Below are positions 1-8,863 of a DNA stretch of 64,000 nucleotides, piece after piece. The DNA comes from Clostridium sp. N3C. Its GTDB lineage: Bacteria; Bacillota; Clostridia; Clostridiales; Clostridiaceae. How positions within the stretch are numbered: the first letter of the stretch is position 1; each line of letters opens with the position of its first letter. Location of the stretch: positions 1 to 64,000 of the forward strand of contig NZ_FMJL01000003.1 in the NCBI RefSeq assembly GCF_900095445.1, given 5' to 3'. The position numbers and the translations under genes were made by a program. The notes below the pieces were generated by a model, which did no database searches, was not told the DNA's origin, and saw only the letters and a list, made by a program, of their open reading frames with translations.

Positions 1-22
1 TCTCTAAAAAAGGGGTGCTATT

Positions 23-334
23 ATGAAGATATTTGGTAATGGTTTTGGAGGGCTTTGGCCGTCTCCTTTCGTGATTAACGCTAATAATAACGAAGACCAA
101 TATTCAAAAATGGCTCATGATGAATACGAAGTTTATGTTAATGATGATTTTATTGGCCACAAGACCTTAGTAGCTCAAGGAGAAAAGGTAGAAGATATAG
201 AGGACTACTTAAAAACACAGGGATTTAGAAATTTTCACACTAAGTTAGAGGGTAATGTATATAATATACATTGTGTTGAAGAGGATAGTAAGCACATGAA
301 GGAAGTTTTAGCTATATATTTAAGGATAAGATAA
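23..334 (+). CDS. Hypothetical protein, 103 aa
   Basis: I do not recognise the family. The protein is soluble and mixed in charge, with no signal peptide or membrane segment. It opens with a Gly/Phe-rich stretch (MKIFGNGFGG) and ends in a basic tail. A good ribosome binding site (AAGGGGTG) precedes the ATG, and a strong terminator follows at 364-399, so it looks like a genuine gene or the last gene of a unit entering from the left. The function is unknown. Confidence 0.6.
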   Translation: MKIFGNGFGGLWPSPFVINANNNEDQYSKMAHDEYEVYVNDDFIGHKTLVAQGEKVEDIEDYLKTQGFRNFHTKLEGNVYNIHCVEEDSKHMKEVLAIYLRIR

Positions 335-363
335 AATAGGATAGGATGTAAACTATAGAAAAG

Positions 364-399
364 AGCTGACAAAGCAATATAACTTTGTCAGCTTTTAAA
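364..399 (+). terminator. Rho-independent terminator
   Basis: Perfect 11-bp stem (AGCTGACAAAG / CTTTGTCAGCT) followed by a T-rich stretch. It ends the transcript of the preceding 103-aa gene. Confidence 0.8.
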
Positions 400-483
400 A
401 TATATAAATATACCTAGTTTGATTTAAAGTTATATTATGTTAAGATGTTTTTATAATGAAGACAATCATGGAAGGGTGATATT

Positions 484-1944
484 ATGACAGAAGTATTAAA
501 AGGTCTTGAACCGGAAAAGGTATTTTACTATTTTGAGGAGATTTCAAAAATTCCAAGAGGCTCTGGTAATGAAAAAGCAATAAGTGATTACTTAGTTGCT
601 TTTGCAAAAAGCAAAAACTTAGAGGTTATTCAGGATTCCTCTTACAATGTAATTATTAAAAAGGAAGCTTCAAAAGGCTATGAGAATTCACCTATAGTGG
701 TTATTCAAGGGCATATGGATATGGTTTGTGAAAAGAACAATTCAAAAGTTCATAATTTTGAGGTGGACCCTATAGAGCTAATTGTAGAAGGGGATTTTGT
801 AAAGGCTAATGGCACTACCTTAGGAGCAGATAACGGAATTGCAGTAGCTTATGCTTTAGCTCTGTTAGATTCTGAAGATATTCCACATCCTCCATTGGAA
901 GTTTTACTTACTACCGATGAGGAAACAGGAATGAGCGGAGCAAGAAACTTAGATCCTAAACATATACAGGGGAGAATTCTTATAAATATCGATAATGAAG
1001 AGGAAGGTCAATTACTAGTAAGCTGCGCTGGAGGTTTAAGAACTAAGGTAGAACTAAAGCTAGAAAAAGAAGCAGTTAAACAGGATGAATATAAGAAATA
1101 TAAGTTAATGGTAAGAGGGCTTAAAGGCGGACACTCTGGTATGGATATTATTAAGCAAAGGGGTAATGCAAATAAAATACTTGGAAGAGTTCTTGTAGAT
1201 TTAATTTATAATGTGGATTATAAATTATCAGAAGTAAATGGTGGTGCTAAGGATAATGCTATTCCAAGGGAAGCAGATGCCTTTATTTTAGTAAAAGCAG
1301 ATGAGATTGAAGTTCTAAGCAAGACAATATCTAAGTGGAATTCTATTTTGAAAAATGAATATAGAAAAGCTGATCCAGGACTAGTTTTACAGCTTGAAGA
1401 GAGCGAAGAATGTGTTCAAGAGGTCCTTTCTAGAAAGTGCAGAGATAATGCAGTTAAGCTTTTATATATGATACCTAATGGTATCCAGACTATGAGCATG
1501 GATATTGAAGGTTTAGTTCAAAGTTCCTCCAACCTTGGAATTGTTCGCACTAATGAAAATAGTATAATCTATGAAAGCTCTGTTAGAAGCTCTATTAAAA
1601 GTTTAAAAGAGGATATTGTAAAGCAAACAGCTATTTTAGCACAGGCTCTTGGAGCAGAGATCACCACTCACTCTGAATATCCTGAATGGCAATATGATAG
1701 TGAATCAAAGATAAGGGAAGTTTTCAAAAAGGTTTATAAGGAAATGTATGGCAAGGATGCAGAAATAGTTGCTATACATGCTGGGGTAGAATGTGGACTA
1801 TTTAAAGAAAAGTTCCCAGATATAGATATGATATCCTTCGGACCTAATCTTTATGATGTTCACACTCCTGAAGAAAGAATGAGTATATCTTCTGTAAAAA
1901 GAATGTGGGAATATTTACTAAATGTGCTTAAAATTTTAAAATAA
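484..1944 (+). CDS. pepD: Aminoacyl-histidine dipeptidase (Xaa-His, M20C)
   Basis: Cytosolic zinc dipeptidase that releases N-terminal residues from Xaa-His dipeptides. At 486 aa it has the usual PepD length. The metal and catalytic motifs are in the expected order: GHMDMV (His77, Asp79), LGADNG (Asp116) and TTDEETGM with the Glu146-Glu147 pair. The C-terminal HAGVECG and SFGP blocks are also typical of PepD. The ATG is preceded by GAAGGGTG. It has its own upstream region and an AT-rich hairpin just downstream (1977-2014), so it is probably monocistronic. Confidence 0.93.
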   Translation: MTEVLKGLEPEKVFYYFEEISKIPRGSGNEKAISDYLVAFAKSKNLEVIQDSSYNVIIKKEASKGYENSPIVVIQGHMDMVCEKNNSKVHNFEVDPIELIVEGDFVKANGTTLGADNGIAVAYALALLDSEDIPHPPLEVLLTTDEETGMSGARNLDPKHIQGRILINIDNEEEGQLLVSCAGGLRTKVELKLEKEAVKQDEYKKYKLMVRGLKGGHSGMDIIKQRGNANKILGRVLVDLIYNVDYKLSEVNGGAKDNAIPREADAFILVKADEIEVLSKTISKWNSILKNEYRKADPGLVLQLEESEECVQEVLSRKCRDNAVKLLYMIPNGIQTMSMDIEGLVQSSSNLGIVRTNENSIIYESSVRSSIKSLKEDIVKQTAILAQALGAEITTHSEYPEWQYDSESKIREVFKKVYKEMYGKDAEIVAIHAGVECGLFKEKFPDIDMISFGPNLYDVHTPEERMSISSVKRMWEYLLNVLKILK

Positions 1945-1976
1945 TAAAAATTAATTTATATATTGTAATTTTTGCT

Positions 1977-2014
1977 AACATAATGTATAATCAGTGTTAA
2001 TTATACATTATGTT
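1977..2014. repeat. Perfect 15-bp inverted repeat downstream of pepD
   Basis: The arms AACATAATGTATAAT and ATTATACATTATGTT are exact reverse complements separated by 8 nt. No run of T follows, so it is a poor intrinsic terminator by itself. It could protect the pepD 3' end or be a dyad operator, since the next promoter lies about 100 bp downstream. Confidence 0.6.
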
Positions 2015-2098
2015 GCATTAATTCTATTTAAATGAATAATTATATAAAATTTAACATAATATAAAATTAAAAAATATGAAAAAGTTTACATAACGGTA

Positions 2099-2127
2099 TT
2101 GATAATATTTAAATTGGTTGCTATACT
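2099..2127 (+). promoter_or_regulatory. Predicted sigma-A promoter
   Basis: TTGATA, a 17-nt spacer, then TATACT. It lies about 80 bp upstream of the Cys-rich small gene and ndk, and would drive both. Confidence 0.5.
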
Positions 2128-2204
2128 GTTTATAATAGATTGGATAATAATATAAAATATGATATAGATGGGTTTTTTAGATTATTTTTATTGGGGGGGT
2201 AAAT

Positions 2205-2426
2205 ATGTGTCAATGTCCATTTTTATCTACACTGGAAGAGAAAGTGGCTTGCTTTAAGGAATGTCCTTTCTATGAATATGAAAATAATGGTTCAGGATGT
2301 CCTTTTAAGAAAATTAATACAATAAAGTCTATTAATATTAAGGATATAATTAATTTGGATGAAGTGTATGATAAAGAAGAGGATAGAGAATTTTTGGAAA
2401 GAATTTATGTGAAAAATTATTTTTAA
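2205..2426 (+). CDS. Small cysteine-rich protein, 73 aa
   Basis: I recognise no named family. The N-terminal half holds five cysteines (Cys2, Cys4, Cys16, Cys20, Cys32) in a CxC...CxxxC...C arrangement, which suggests zinc or iron-sulfur binding. The C-terminal half is an acidic helical tail. A strong ribosome binding site (GGGGGGG) precedes the ATG. It sits 25 bp upstream of ndk behind a shared promoter, so the two are probably co-transcribed. The metal-binding role is inference. Confidence 0.65.
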   Translation: MCQCPFLSTLEEKVACFKECPFYEYENNGSGCPFKKINTIKSINIKDIINLDEVYDKEEDREFLERIYVKNYF

Positions 2427-2451
2427 TATAATGACATGGAGGGCAAATTTT

Positions 2452-2853
2452 ATGGAAAGAACATTAGTGCTAATTAAACCAGATGCAGTTGAGAGGGGGC
2501 TGATTGGGGAGGTAATTAGCGCTTATGAAAAAAGAACACTAAGGATTACTGATTTAAAGATGCTACAACCAGATAGGGAAATAGCAGAAAAACATTATGA
2601 AGAACATAAGGGAAGACCATACTTTGAAACTTTAATAAACTATATTATTGAAGGTAAAATAGTTGCTATGATAGTTGAAGGAGAAAATGCTATCGAAATG
2701 GTAAGAAAGATAAATGGAGATAAGGATCCTTTGGTTTCTGATTTAGCAAGTATAAGGGGTATGTATTCTAACCATAAAACTAGAAATCTAGTGCATGCCT
2801 CCGATAGTGTAGAAAATGCAGAAAGAGAAATTAAAATTTGGTTTGGAAATTAA
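2452..2853 (+). CDS. ndk: Nucleoside diphosphate kinase
   Basis: Transfers the gamma phosphate from ATP to nucleoside diphosphates through a phosphohistidine. The 133-aa product has the full fold signature: ERTLVLIKPDAVERGL at the start and RNLVHASDS, whose His115 is the catalytic histidine. An in-frame ATG exists 21 bp upstream, but the start here sits at the right distance from GGAGGG and gives the canonical N-terminus. A bidirectional terminator follows. Confidence 0.96.
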   Translation: MERTLVLIKPDAVERGLIGEVISAYEKRTLRITDLKMLQPDREIAEKHYEEHKGRPYFETLINYIIEGKIVAMIVEGENAIEMVRKINGDKDPLVSDLASIRGMYSNHKTRNLVHASDSVENAEREIKIWFGN

Positions 2854-2860
2854 AATAAAG

Positions 2861-2903
2861 AAAAAGGTTGATGATTGATTTTAGTAATCATCAACCTTTT
2901 TTC
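2861..2903. terminator. Bidirectional terminator between ndk and pncB
   Basis: Stem AAAAAGGTTGATGATT / AATCATCAACCTTTTT with flanking A and T runs. It can end ndk on the plus strand and pncB on the minus strand. Confidence 0.85.
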
Positions 2904-2908
2904 TTACA

Positions 2909-4384
2909 TTATTCCTCTTCTGCATCTGCTAATTCCATTAAAAGTTCCTGCTTTAAATTCCAAAGTTTTTGTGATAAATCTACATAATATGTATGAGGAT
3001 TCTCAAATCTTAATACTTCAGGCCAAAGTTTTTCTGTTTCTTTTTTTGCAAAATCTCTAATGGTCATTACATCGGGGCTAGTATAGACAGGTTGACCCTT
3101 ATCAAATATTTTTACTTGTAGTTCTTTAATATAGAAATTTTTGAGCTTTTTTCTTTTCCAAGTATAAACAGGATCAAAAATAACCAAAGGTTTATTTTCA
3201 TCTATTACTTCATCTGCTAAGGTTATTAAATCTGCTATAGCCTTGTCTGAGTTTTTATCATAAATTCTAAATACCTTCTTAAAGCCTGGATTGGTTATTT
3301 TCTCCTGGCTTTCGCTAATTTTAATCTTTGGAATTATGGTATTATCTTTTTCCACAGCAACTAGTTTATATACTCCACCAAATACCGGTTCAGATTTAGC
3401 AGTGATTAATCTTTCACCTACACCAAAGCTATCTATCTTAGCACCTTGGTTCTGTACGTCTCTTATAATATGTTCATCTAATGAATTAGAAACAATAATT
3501 TTTACATCTTCATAGCCTGCTGCATCTAGCATTTCACGAGACTTATTGGTAAGGTAGGTTATATCTCCGCTGTCAATTCTAACTCCCTTTGGTCGTATTC
3601 CTTGAGGTTTTAAAATTTCATCAAATACTTTTATAGCATTAGGTATACCAGATTTTAGTACGTTGTAGGTATCTACTAATAGAGTGCAGTCATTTGGATA
3701 AGCTTCTGCCCAAGCCTTAAAGGCCTCATATTCGGTATCAAATAATTGAACCCAGCTGTGGGCCATAGTACCAACGGCAGGTACCCCAAACATTTCATCA
3801 GCTATAGTACAAGCGGTTGAGGAACATCCTCCTATTACTGCAGCTCTTGCACCATATATAGCTCCGTCATAGCCTTGGGCTCTTCTTGAACCAAATTCCA
3901 TTACCGGTTTACCATTGGCTGCTCTGCATATTCTATTGGCTTTTGTAGCTATTAAAGTTTGATGATTTATAGTTAGTAGTATCATTGTTTCTATAAATTG
4001 AGCTTGAATTACAGGACCTCTTACAGTAATTAAAGGTTCATTTGGGAAAACTGGATGACCTTCAGGAACGGCCCAAACATCACAAGTGAACTTAAAGTTC
4101 TTAAGATAATCTAAGAATTCTTCACAAAATAATCTCTTAGATCTAAGATATTCAATATCTTCTTCTGTAAATTTAAGACTTGATAGATATTCAATTAGTT
4201 GCTGGACTCCTGCCATTATGCAGTAACCACCACCGTCAGGAACTCTTCTAAAAAACATATCAAAATAAGCAATCTTATCTCCAACTCCATTTTTCAAATA
4301 ACCATTTCCCATGGTTAGTTCGTAGAAGTCTACTAACATTGTTAAATTTCTTTCATTTTTGATACTAAAAATTGCTTCCTTCAT
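2909..4384 (-). CDS. pncB: Nicotinate phosphoribosyltransferase
   Basis: First step of NAD salvage from nicotinate: nicotinate plus PRPP gives nicotinate mononucleotide. The 491-aa protein has the long-form NAPRTase organisation: N-terminal LTMLVDFYELTMGNGYL, the central FGSRRAQGYDGA and GTMAHSW motifs, and the phosphate-binding region GVRIDSGD. GAGGAGAAC precedes the start on the minus strand. It is divergent from the helicase gene and convergent with ndk. A possible niacin-type ECF S component lies about 25 kb away at 29.6 kb. Confidence 0.94.
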   Translation of the reverse strand: MKEAIFSIKNERNLTMLVDFYELTMGNGYLKNGVGDKIAYFDMFFRRVPDGGGYCIMAGVQQLIEYLSSLKFTEEDIEYLRSKRLFCEEFLDYLKNFKFTCDVWAVPEGHPVFPNEPLITVRGPVIQAQFIETMILLTINHQTLIATKANRICRAANGKPVMEFGSRRAQGYDGAIYGARAAVIGGCSSTACTIADEMFGVPAVGTMAHSWVQLFDTEYEAFKAWAEAYPNDCTLLVDTYNVLKSGIPNAIKVFDEILKPQGIRPKGVRIDSGDITYLTNKSREMLDAAGYEDVKIIVSNSLDEHIIRDVQNQGAKIDSFGVGERLITAKSEPVFGGVYKLVAVEKDNTIIPKIKISESQEKITNPGFKKVFRIYDKNSDKAIADLITLADEVIDENKPLVIFDPVYTWKRKKLKNFYIKELQVKIFDKGQPVYTSPDVMTIRDFAKKETEKLWPEVLRFENPHTYYVDLSQKLWNLKQELLMELADAEEE

Positions 4385-4536
4385 AATGTTCTCCTCTACA
4401 TAAATTTGCTTAATTATTATTTTAATACTAATATCTATACTTTACAATGTTTTTAAAATTTTCAATGAGGCAATAATCATAGAAGACTCTAAAATTAATT
4501 GCTTTCTACTTATTATTTATAAGGAAGGAAATAAAT

Positions 4537-6534
4537 ATGTTAGATAAGTATCAAGAAGAAATTGTAAGAGCTAAAGAAAAAAACATCCTTGTTGTAGCCT
4601 CACCGGGTAGTGGTAAAACTACTGTAATAATAAATAGAACTGGCTACTTAATAAAAGAGATGTCCATTGATCCTAAAAATATAGTAATAATAACCTTTAC
4701 TAGAGCAGCGGCAATAAATATGAAGGAAAGATTTAAAAAATTATATACTGAAAGCCAGACTCCTTACTTTGGAACTTTTCATTCTTTATGTTACAGCATA
4801 CTAAGAAATGATAGAGGAAAAATAAAAATAATAAGTGAAAGGGAAGAGTATTATATAATTGAAAAAGTACTAAAAAGCTATGTTGAAGAAGTGAATGAAG
4901 AGCGTATAAGAGATATACTAAATTACATATCCGCTTATAAAACTGGATATAAAACGTTAGATCAATTGGAACAAAATATTAATTTGAATATTTTACAGCA
5001 ATGTATTAAAGGCTACGAGGAGTATAAAAGCTATAAAGGATTATTAGACTTTGATGATTTGCAGCTACAAACCTTAGAACTTTTTAATAAAAAACATCAA
5101 TTATTAGAAGGGTATAGAAAGCAATTTAAATTTATACTAGTGGATGAATTTCAGGATTGCGATCAGCTTCAAATTGATATTTTAAAAAAGCTATGTAAGG
5201 GTAATTCTCTATTTGCGGTAGGAGATGAGGACCAATGCATATATGGCTTTAGAGGTGCTAGGCCAGATTATATGGTTATTTTTAATGAAAACTTTGAAAA
5301 GGGTGTAAAGAAGTTTCTAATGGTAAACTACCGCAGTGTAAAAAATATTGTAGAGATGTCTGCTAAGCTCATTGATAATAATAAAATTAGAAATAAAAAA
5401 AGATTTACCTCATGCAGTATTTTTGAAGGTTGTATTTTTACTGAAAGATATTTTGATGAGAGGGGGCAAAGTGATGGTATAGCTAAAAGGATCCTTAAAA
5501 GGGTTAATGAAAAAAAGGAAAGTTTCAGTGATAATGCGGTTTTGTATAGGACCAATATGGAAGCGAGATCCTTTATAGATGCTTTTATAAAAAATAAGGT
5601 TCCCTTTCGTTTACTAGATAAGGCTTATAACTTTTTTGATCATAGCATATGTAAGGATTTATTAAGTTATATGATGTTAAGTCATGATTTAACTAATAGG
5701 GAATCTTTTAAAAGGATCATAAATAAGCCCTTTAGATATATTAGTAAGGTTAATCTAGAGAAACTTTCTGGATATAAATATAAAGAAGATTGCTTTGATA
5801 TACTTTGTAATATATGCTCTCTTCCCATCTTTCAATATAAGGAGCTGCAGAGGCTTAAGAAAGACGTAATTAATATAAGAAAATATCCACTTTCTGAGCT
5901 AACGGATTATATATTGACAAAGTTAGAATACAGCAAGTATATCATAAGCTATTGTCAAAAATATGGCCTTTCTATAGAAGAAGTAGATGAAATAATTAAT
6001 GAGTTTAAGGAAGCAGTAAAGGACTTTACTGATATAGAAAGTTTTCTTCTACATGTAAAGCAGGTTGGAGAAGAGTTAAGTAAGAAAAGCACTGACAATG
6101 AGGATACTGTAATTCTAAGCACTATTCATGGAGTAAAAGGTATGGAATTTAAAAATGTTTATGTAATAAATTGTGTGGATGGAAACATTCCTTGTAAAAG
6201 AGAAGGAAAAGAAAGCTATATAGAAGAGGAGAGAAGATTGTTTTATGTGGCTATTACAAGAGCTAAGGAAAATTTATATTTAAGCCTATGTGAGTATATG
6301 AGAGGAAAGTCTAAAGAGATATCACCTTTTATTTATGAATGTGGCATAAGTGACATAATAGATAGAACGGTAGAGTTTTTAATTGGTTCTAAAGTTATAC
6401 ATGATTCCTTTGGAAAAGGAGAGATAATCAGTATTAATAATGGAGAAATGGGTATAAGATTCGATGATGGTTTTATAAGACATTTTGATATGAACAAAGT
6501 GAAGCTTCAAAATACATTAAAGAAAATGGGCTAA
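4537..6534 (+). CDS. UvrD/PcrA-like superfamily 1 DNA helicase
   Basis: ATP-dependent 3'-5' DNA helicase family. All SF1A motifs are visible in order: Walker A ASPGSGKTT, ITFTRAAA (Ia), FHSLCYSILR, LVDEFQDCD (II), GDEDQCIYGFRGA (III), NYRS (IV), TIHGVKGMEFKNV (V) and RRLFYVAITRAKENL (VI). At 665 aa it is shorter than standard PcrA, but it keeps a C-terminal Tudor-like tail (IHDSFGKGEII). It is probably a paralogue of the main PcrA rather than PcrA itself, although that cannot be decided here. GGAAGG precedes the ATG. Confidence 0.9.
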   Translation: MLDKYQEEIVRAKEKNILVVASPGSGKTTVIINRTGYLIKEMSIDPKNIVIITFTRAAAINMKERFKKLYTESQTPYFGTFHSLCYSILRNDRGKIKIISEREEYYIIEKVLKSYVEEVNEERIRDILNYISAYKTGYKTLDQLEQNINLNILQQCIKGYEEYKSYKGLLDFDDLQLQTLELFNKKHQLLEGYRKQFKFILVDEFQDCDQLQIDILKKLCKGNSLFAVGDEDQCIYGFRGARPDYMVIFNENFEKGVKKFLMVNYRSVKNIVEMSAKLIDNNKIRNKKRFTSCSIFEGCIFTERYFDERGQSDGIAKRILKRVNEKKESFSDNAVLYRTNMEARSFIDAFIKNKVPFRLLDKAYNFFDHSICKDLLSYMMLSHDLTNRESFKRIINKPFRYISKVNLEKLSGYKYKEDCFDILCNICSLPIFQYKELQRLKKDVINIRKYPLSELTDYILTKLEYSKYIISYCQKYGLSIEEVDEIINEFKEAVKDFTDIESFLLHVKQVGEELSKKSTDNEDTVILSTIHGVKGMEFKNVYVINCVDGNIPCKREGKESYIEEERRLFYVAITRAKENLYLSLCEYMRGKSKEISPFIYECGISDIIDRTVEFLIGSKVIHDSFGKGEIISINNGEMGIRFDDGFIRHFDMNKVKLQNTLKKMG

Positions 6535-6647
6535 ATAAAAGCATTTACCATAAATTTATTGAATGTTTTTCTTCTATGTACTATAATTTTAATAAGTATG
6601 TAGATGAACAATTTTTGCAGCTTAACAGTGAATTTAGTAAAAAATAG
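6493..6647 (+). pseudogene. Possible gene remnant overlapping the helicase 3' end
   Basis: In a frame different from the helicase, an open stretch without a start codon encodes about 51 residues with normal-looking composition (KYIKENGLNKS... ending LNSEFSKK) before a stop at 6645-6647. It could be the tail of a lost gene or chance. No family is recognised. Confidence 0.25.
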
Positions 6648-6669
6648 GTTGTAAAAATTGGAAATATGT

Positions 6670-6697
6670 AGCTCATATTCAATGAATATGAGCTTTC
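6670..6697 (+). terminator. Weak terminator-like hairpin
   Basis: Eleven-bp stem AGCTCATATTC / GAATATGAGCT with a 3-nt loop, followed by only a short T run. It lies between the helicase and the FtsA-like gene. Confidence 0.4.
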
Positions 6698-6728
6698 AAA
6701 GTATTTGCTAAAGAATGAGGTAGAAGTT

Positions 6729-8816
6729 ATGGATATAAAAGTTAATCCTAGTGAAATAATATTCTCCTTGGATATTGGTACAAGATCTATAATAGGAACA
6801 GTAGGTATATTACAAGGAAAAAAGTTTCACGTAATTCAGGAATACTACGTAGAGCATGAAGAAAGAGCCATGATAGATGGGCAAATACATGATATCTCTT
6901 TAGTAGCTGCTGGGGTTAGTAAATTAAAAAATCAATTAGAGAGTGATTTGAATTTTAAACTAAAAAGAGTTGCTATAGCAGCGGCTGGTAGATTTTTGAG
7001 AACCACTGTAGCTAAAGCAAACTTAATGATTGATGAGGATAAAGAAATTGATAGAGAGCTTATAAGAAGCTTAGAGTTAACTGCGGTGAAAAAGGCAGAG
7101 GACGAAGTTAACCGGGATACTCAAGGAAAACTCTATTGTGTTGGTTATAGTGTTAGAAATTATTATCTCAATGGCTACGTTATACATAACTTACTTTCAC
7201 ATAAGGGTGAGAGTATAGGAGCAGAAATAATTGCTACTTTTCTCCCAAGATCCGTAGTAGATAGTCTTTATGCAGTCATGGACAGAGTTGGGTTAGAGGT
7301 TAGCAGTTTAACTTTGGAACCAATTGCAGCTATGGAAGCAGCTATACCACAAAATTTAAGGTTGTTAAATTTGGCTTTAGTAGATATTGGGGCAGGAACC
7401 TCCGATATAGCTATCAGTAGTAAAGATACTATTACAGCCTATGGCATGGTTTCTATTGCCGGTGATGAGGTTACTGAAACAATAGCTCAAAATTACTTGG
7501 TGGATTTTAACACTGCAGAAAGAATAAAAAGAGAATGCATGGAAAAAGAATATATTACCTATACTGACATCTTAGGTTTGGATAATCAAGTAAGTAGGGA
7601 AGAAATTTTAAAGGCTATTACACCTACCGTAAAAAAGGCTTGTGATGAAATAGGCAATAAAATAATCGAATTAAATGGAGGTAAGTCTCCTAATGCGGTT
7701 TTCCTTGTGGGGGGAGGAGCTCATACTCCTATGCTTATAGATTATTTAGCACAAAAACTAAATCTACCTCCACAGAGGATAGCTATAAAGGAAAGGGAAA
7801 CTATTGAAAGTTGTGTATGTCCACCTAAATATAAACTTGGCAGTATAGGTGTAACAGTGTTAGGAATAGCTTTGGTTTCCATAAAGAAAATGGGGCAAGA
7901 TTTTATTGATGTAACTATAAATGATACAGTGGTAAGTTTATTTAATTACAATAAACATACTGTTATGGATGTAATACTACAAGCTGGTATAAACCCAAAG
8001 GTTTTAATTGGTAGGAACGGCAGGAATGTTAAGTTTACACTAAATGGCACTAAGCGTATCGCTTTTGGTGGTATGTGTGAAAATGCAAGTATTAAGGTAA
8101 ATTCTAAAAAGGCTTCTGTAGATACATCTATTAAAGAGGGAGATATAATAGAACTTAAATATGCTAAAGATGGTAAAAATGCAGAGCCTAAAGTAATGGA
8201 TTATGTAAGCACTTATACATCTATAAGCTTCTATTTTAATAATAAACTTTATAATATGGATCCTATAGCTATAATAAATGGACAAAGAGTTGAATTTGAT
8301 ACTGTCATTGAAGAAAATGATAATGTTGAAATAATTTATCCAAGAACCTTAGGCGATTTTATTAAATATTATTTGGAAAAGGTGTCCCCTGAATCTAAAT
8401 TTTATGTGGATAATGAGGAGATTTCCTATGATTATATTATTAAAGAAGGGGATAAAATAATTGAAGCAGAAGTAGTTAATACTATAAGTTCTAATAATGG
8501 AGACACAGTAACAGAGGAAAAAGAGGAATTAAATCAGAATGAAAAATCTATGGAAGATGAAGAGCAGAATGTGATGGATATAGATGATGCAAAAATAGAA
8601 GAAAAGAAGGAGAATAATACTGTTACTGTTAAAGTAAACTCAGAAGAAGTCATATTAAAGGGCAAGGATAAGTATATTTTTATTGATATATTCAATTACA
8701 TTGACTTTGATAGAACTAGAGTTAAAGGTACCTTGGTGTTAAAATTAAACGGTAAACAAGCGGGATACTATGATGAACTGAAGGATGGAGATGTAATAGA
8801 GATTAGGTGGGAATAG
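6729..8816 (+). CDS. FtsA-like actin-fold ATPase with long C-terminal extension
   Basis: Member of the FtsA/PilM actin-like family, acting at the membrane in cell division or envelope assembly. The ATPase motifs are clear: phosphate-1 SLDIGTRSIIGTVG near residue 13, phosphate-2 LVDIGAGTSDIAI and the adenosine loop VFLVGGGAHTPM. This core ends near residue 380. The remaining 300 or so residues hold beta-rich segments and a highly acidic linker, and end in a small domain (LKLNGKQAGYYDELKDGD) that resembles a beta-grasp fold. I chose ATG 6729 because GAGGTAG lies at proper spacing; a TTG at 6705 is also in frame. It lacks the C-terminal amphipathic helix of true FtsA, so it is a paralogue of unknown specific role. 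Confidence 0.75.
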   Translation: MDIKVNPSEIIFSLDIGTRSIIGTVGILQGKKFHVIQEYYVEHEERAMIDGQIHDISLVAAGVSKLKNQLESDLNFKLKRVAIAAAGRFLRTTVAKANLMIDEDKEIDRELIRSLELTAVKKAEDEVNRDTQGKLYCVGYSVRNYYLNGYVIHNLLSHKGESIGAEIIATFLPRSVVDSLYAVMDRVGLEVSSLTLEPIAAMEAAIPQNLRLLNLALVDIGAGTSDIAISSKDTITAYGMVSIAGDEVTETIAQNYLVDFNTAERIKRECMEKEYITYTDILGLDNQVSREEILKAITPTVKKACDEIGNKIIELNGGKSPNAVFLVGGGAHTPMLIDYLAQKLNLPPQRIAIKERETIESCVCPPKYKLGSIGVTVLGIALVSIKKMGQDFIDVTINDTVVSLFNYNKHTVMDVILQAGINPKVLIGRNGRNVKFTLNGTKRIAFGGMCENASIKVNSKKASVDTSIKEGDIIELKYAKDGKNAEPKVMDYVSTYTSISFYFNNKLYNMDPIAIINGQRVEFDTVIEENDNVEIIYPRTLGDFIKYYLEKVSPESKFYVDNEEISYDYIIKEGDKIIEAEVVNTISSNNGDTVTEEKEELNQNEKSMEDEEQNVMDIDDAKIEEKKENNTVTVKVNSEEVILKGKDKYIFIDIFNYIDFDRTRVKGTLVLKLNGKQAGYYDELKDGDVIEIRWE

Positions 8817-8863
8817 TAAGGTCCTGTTAAAGTTCAGATCATAAGTATAGGAGTGACAGTATC

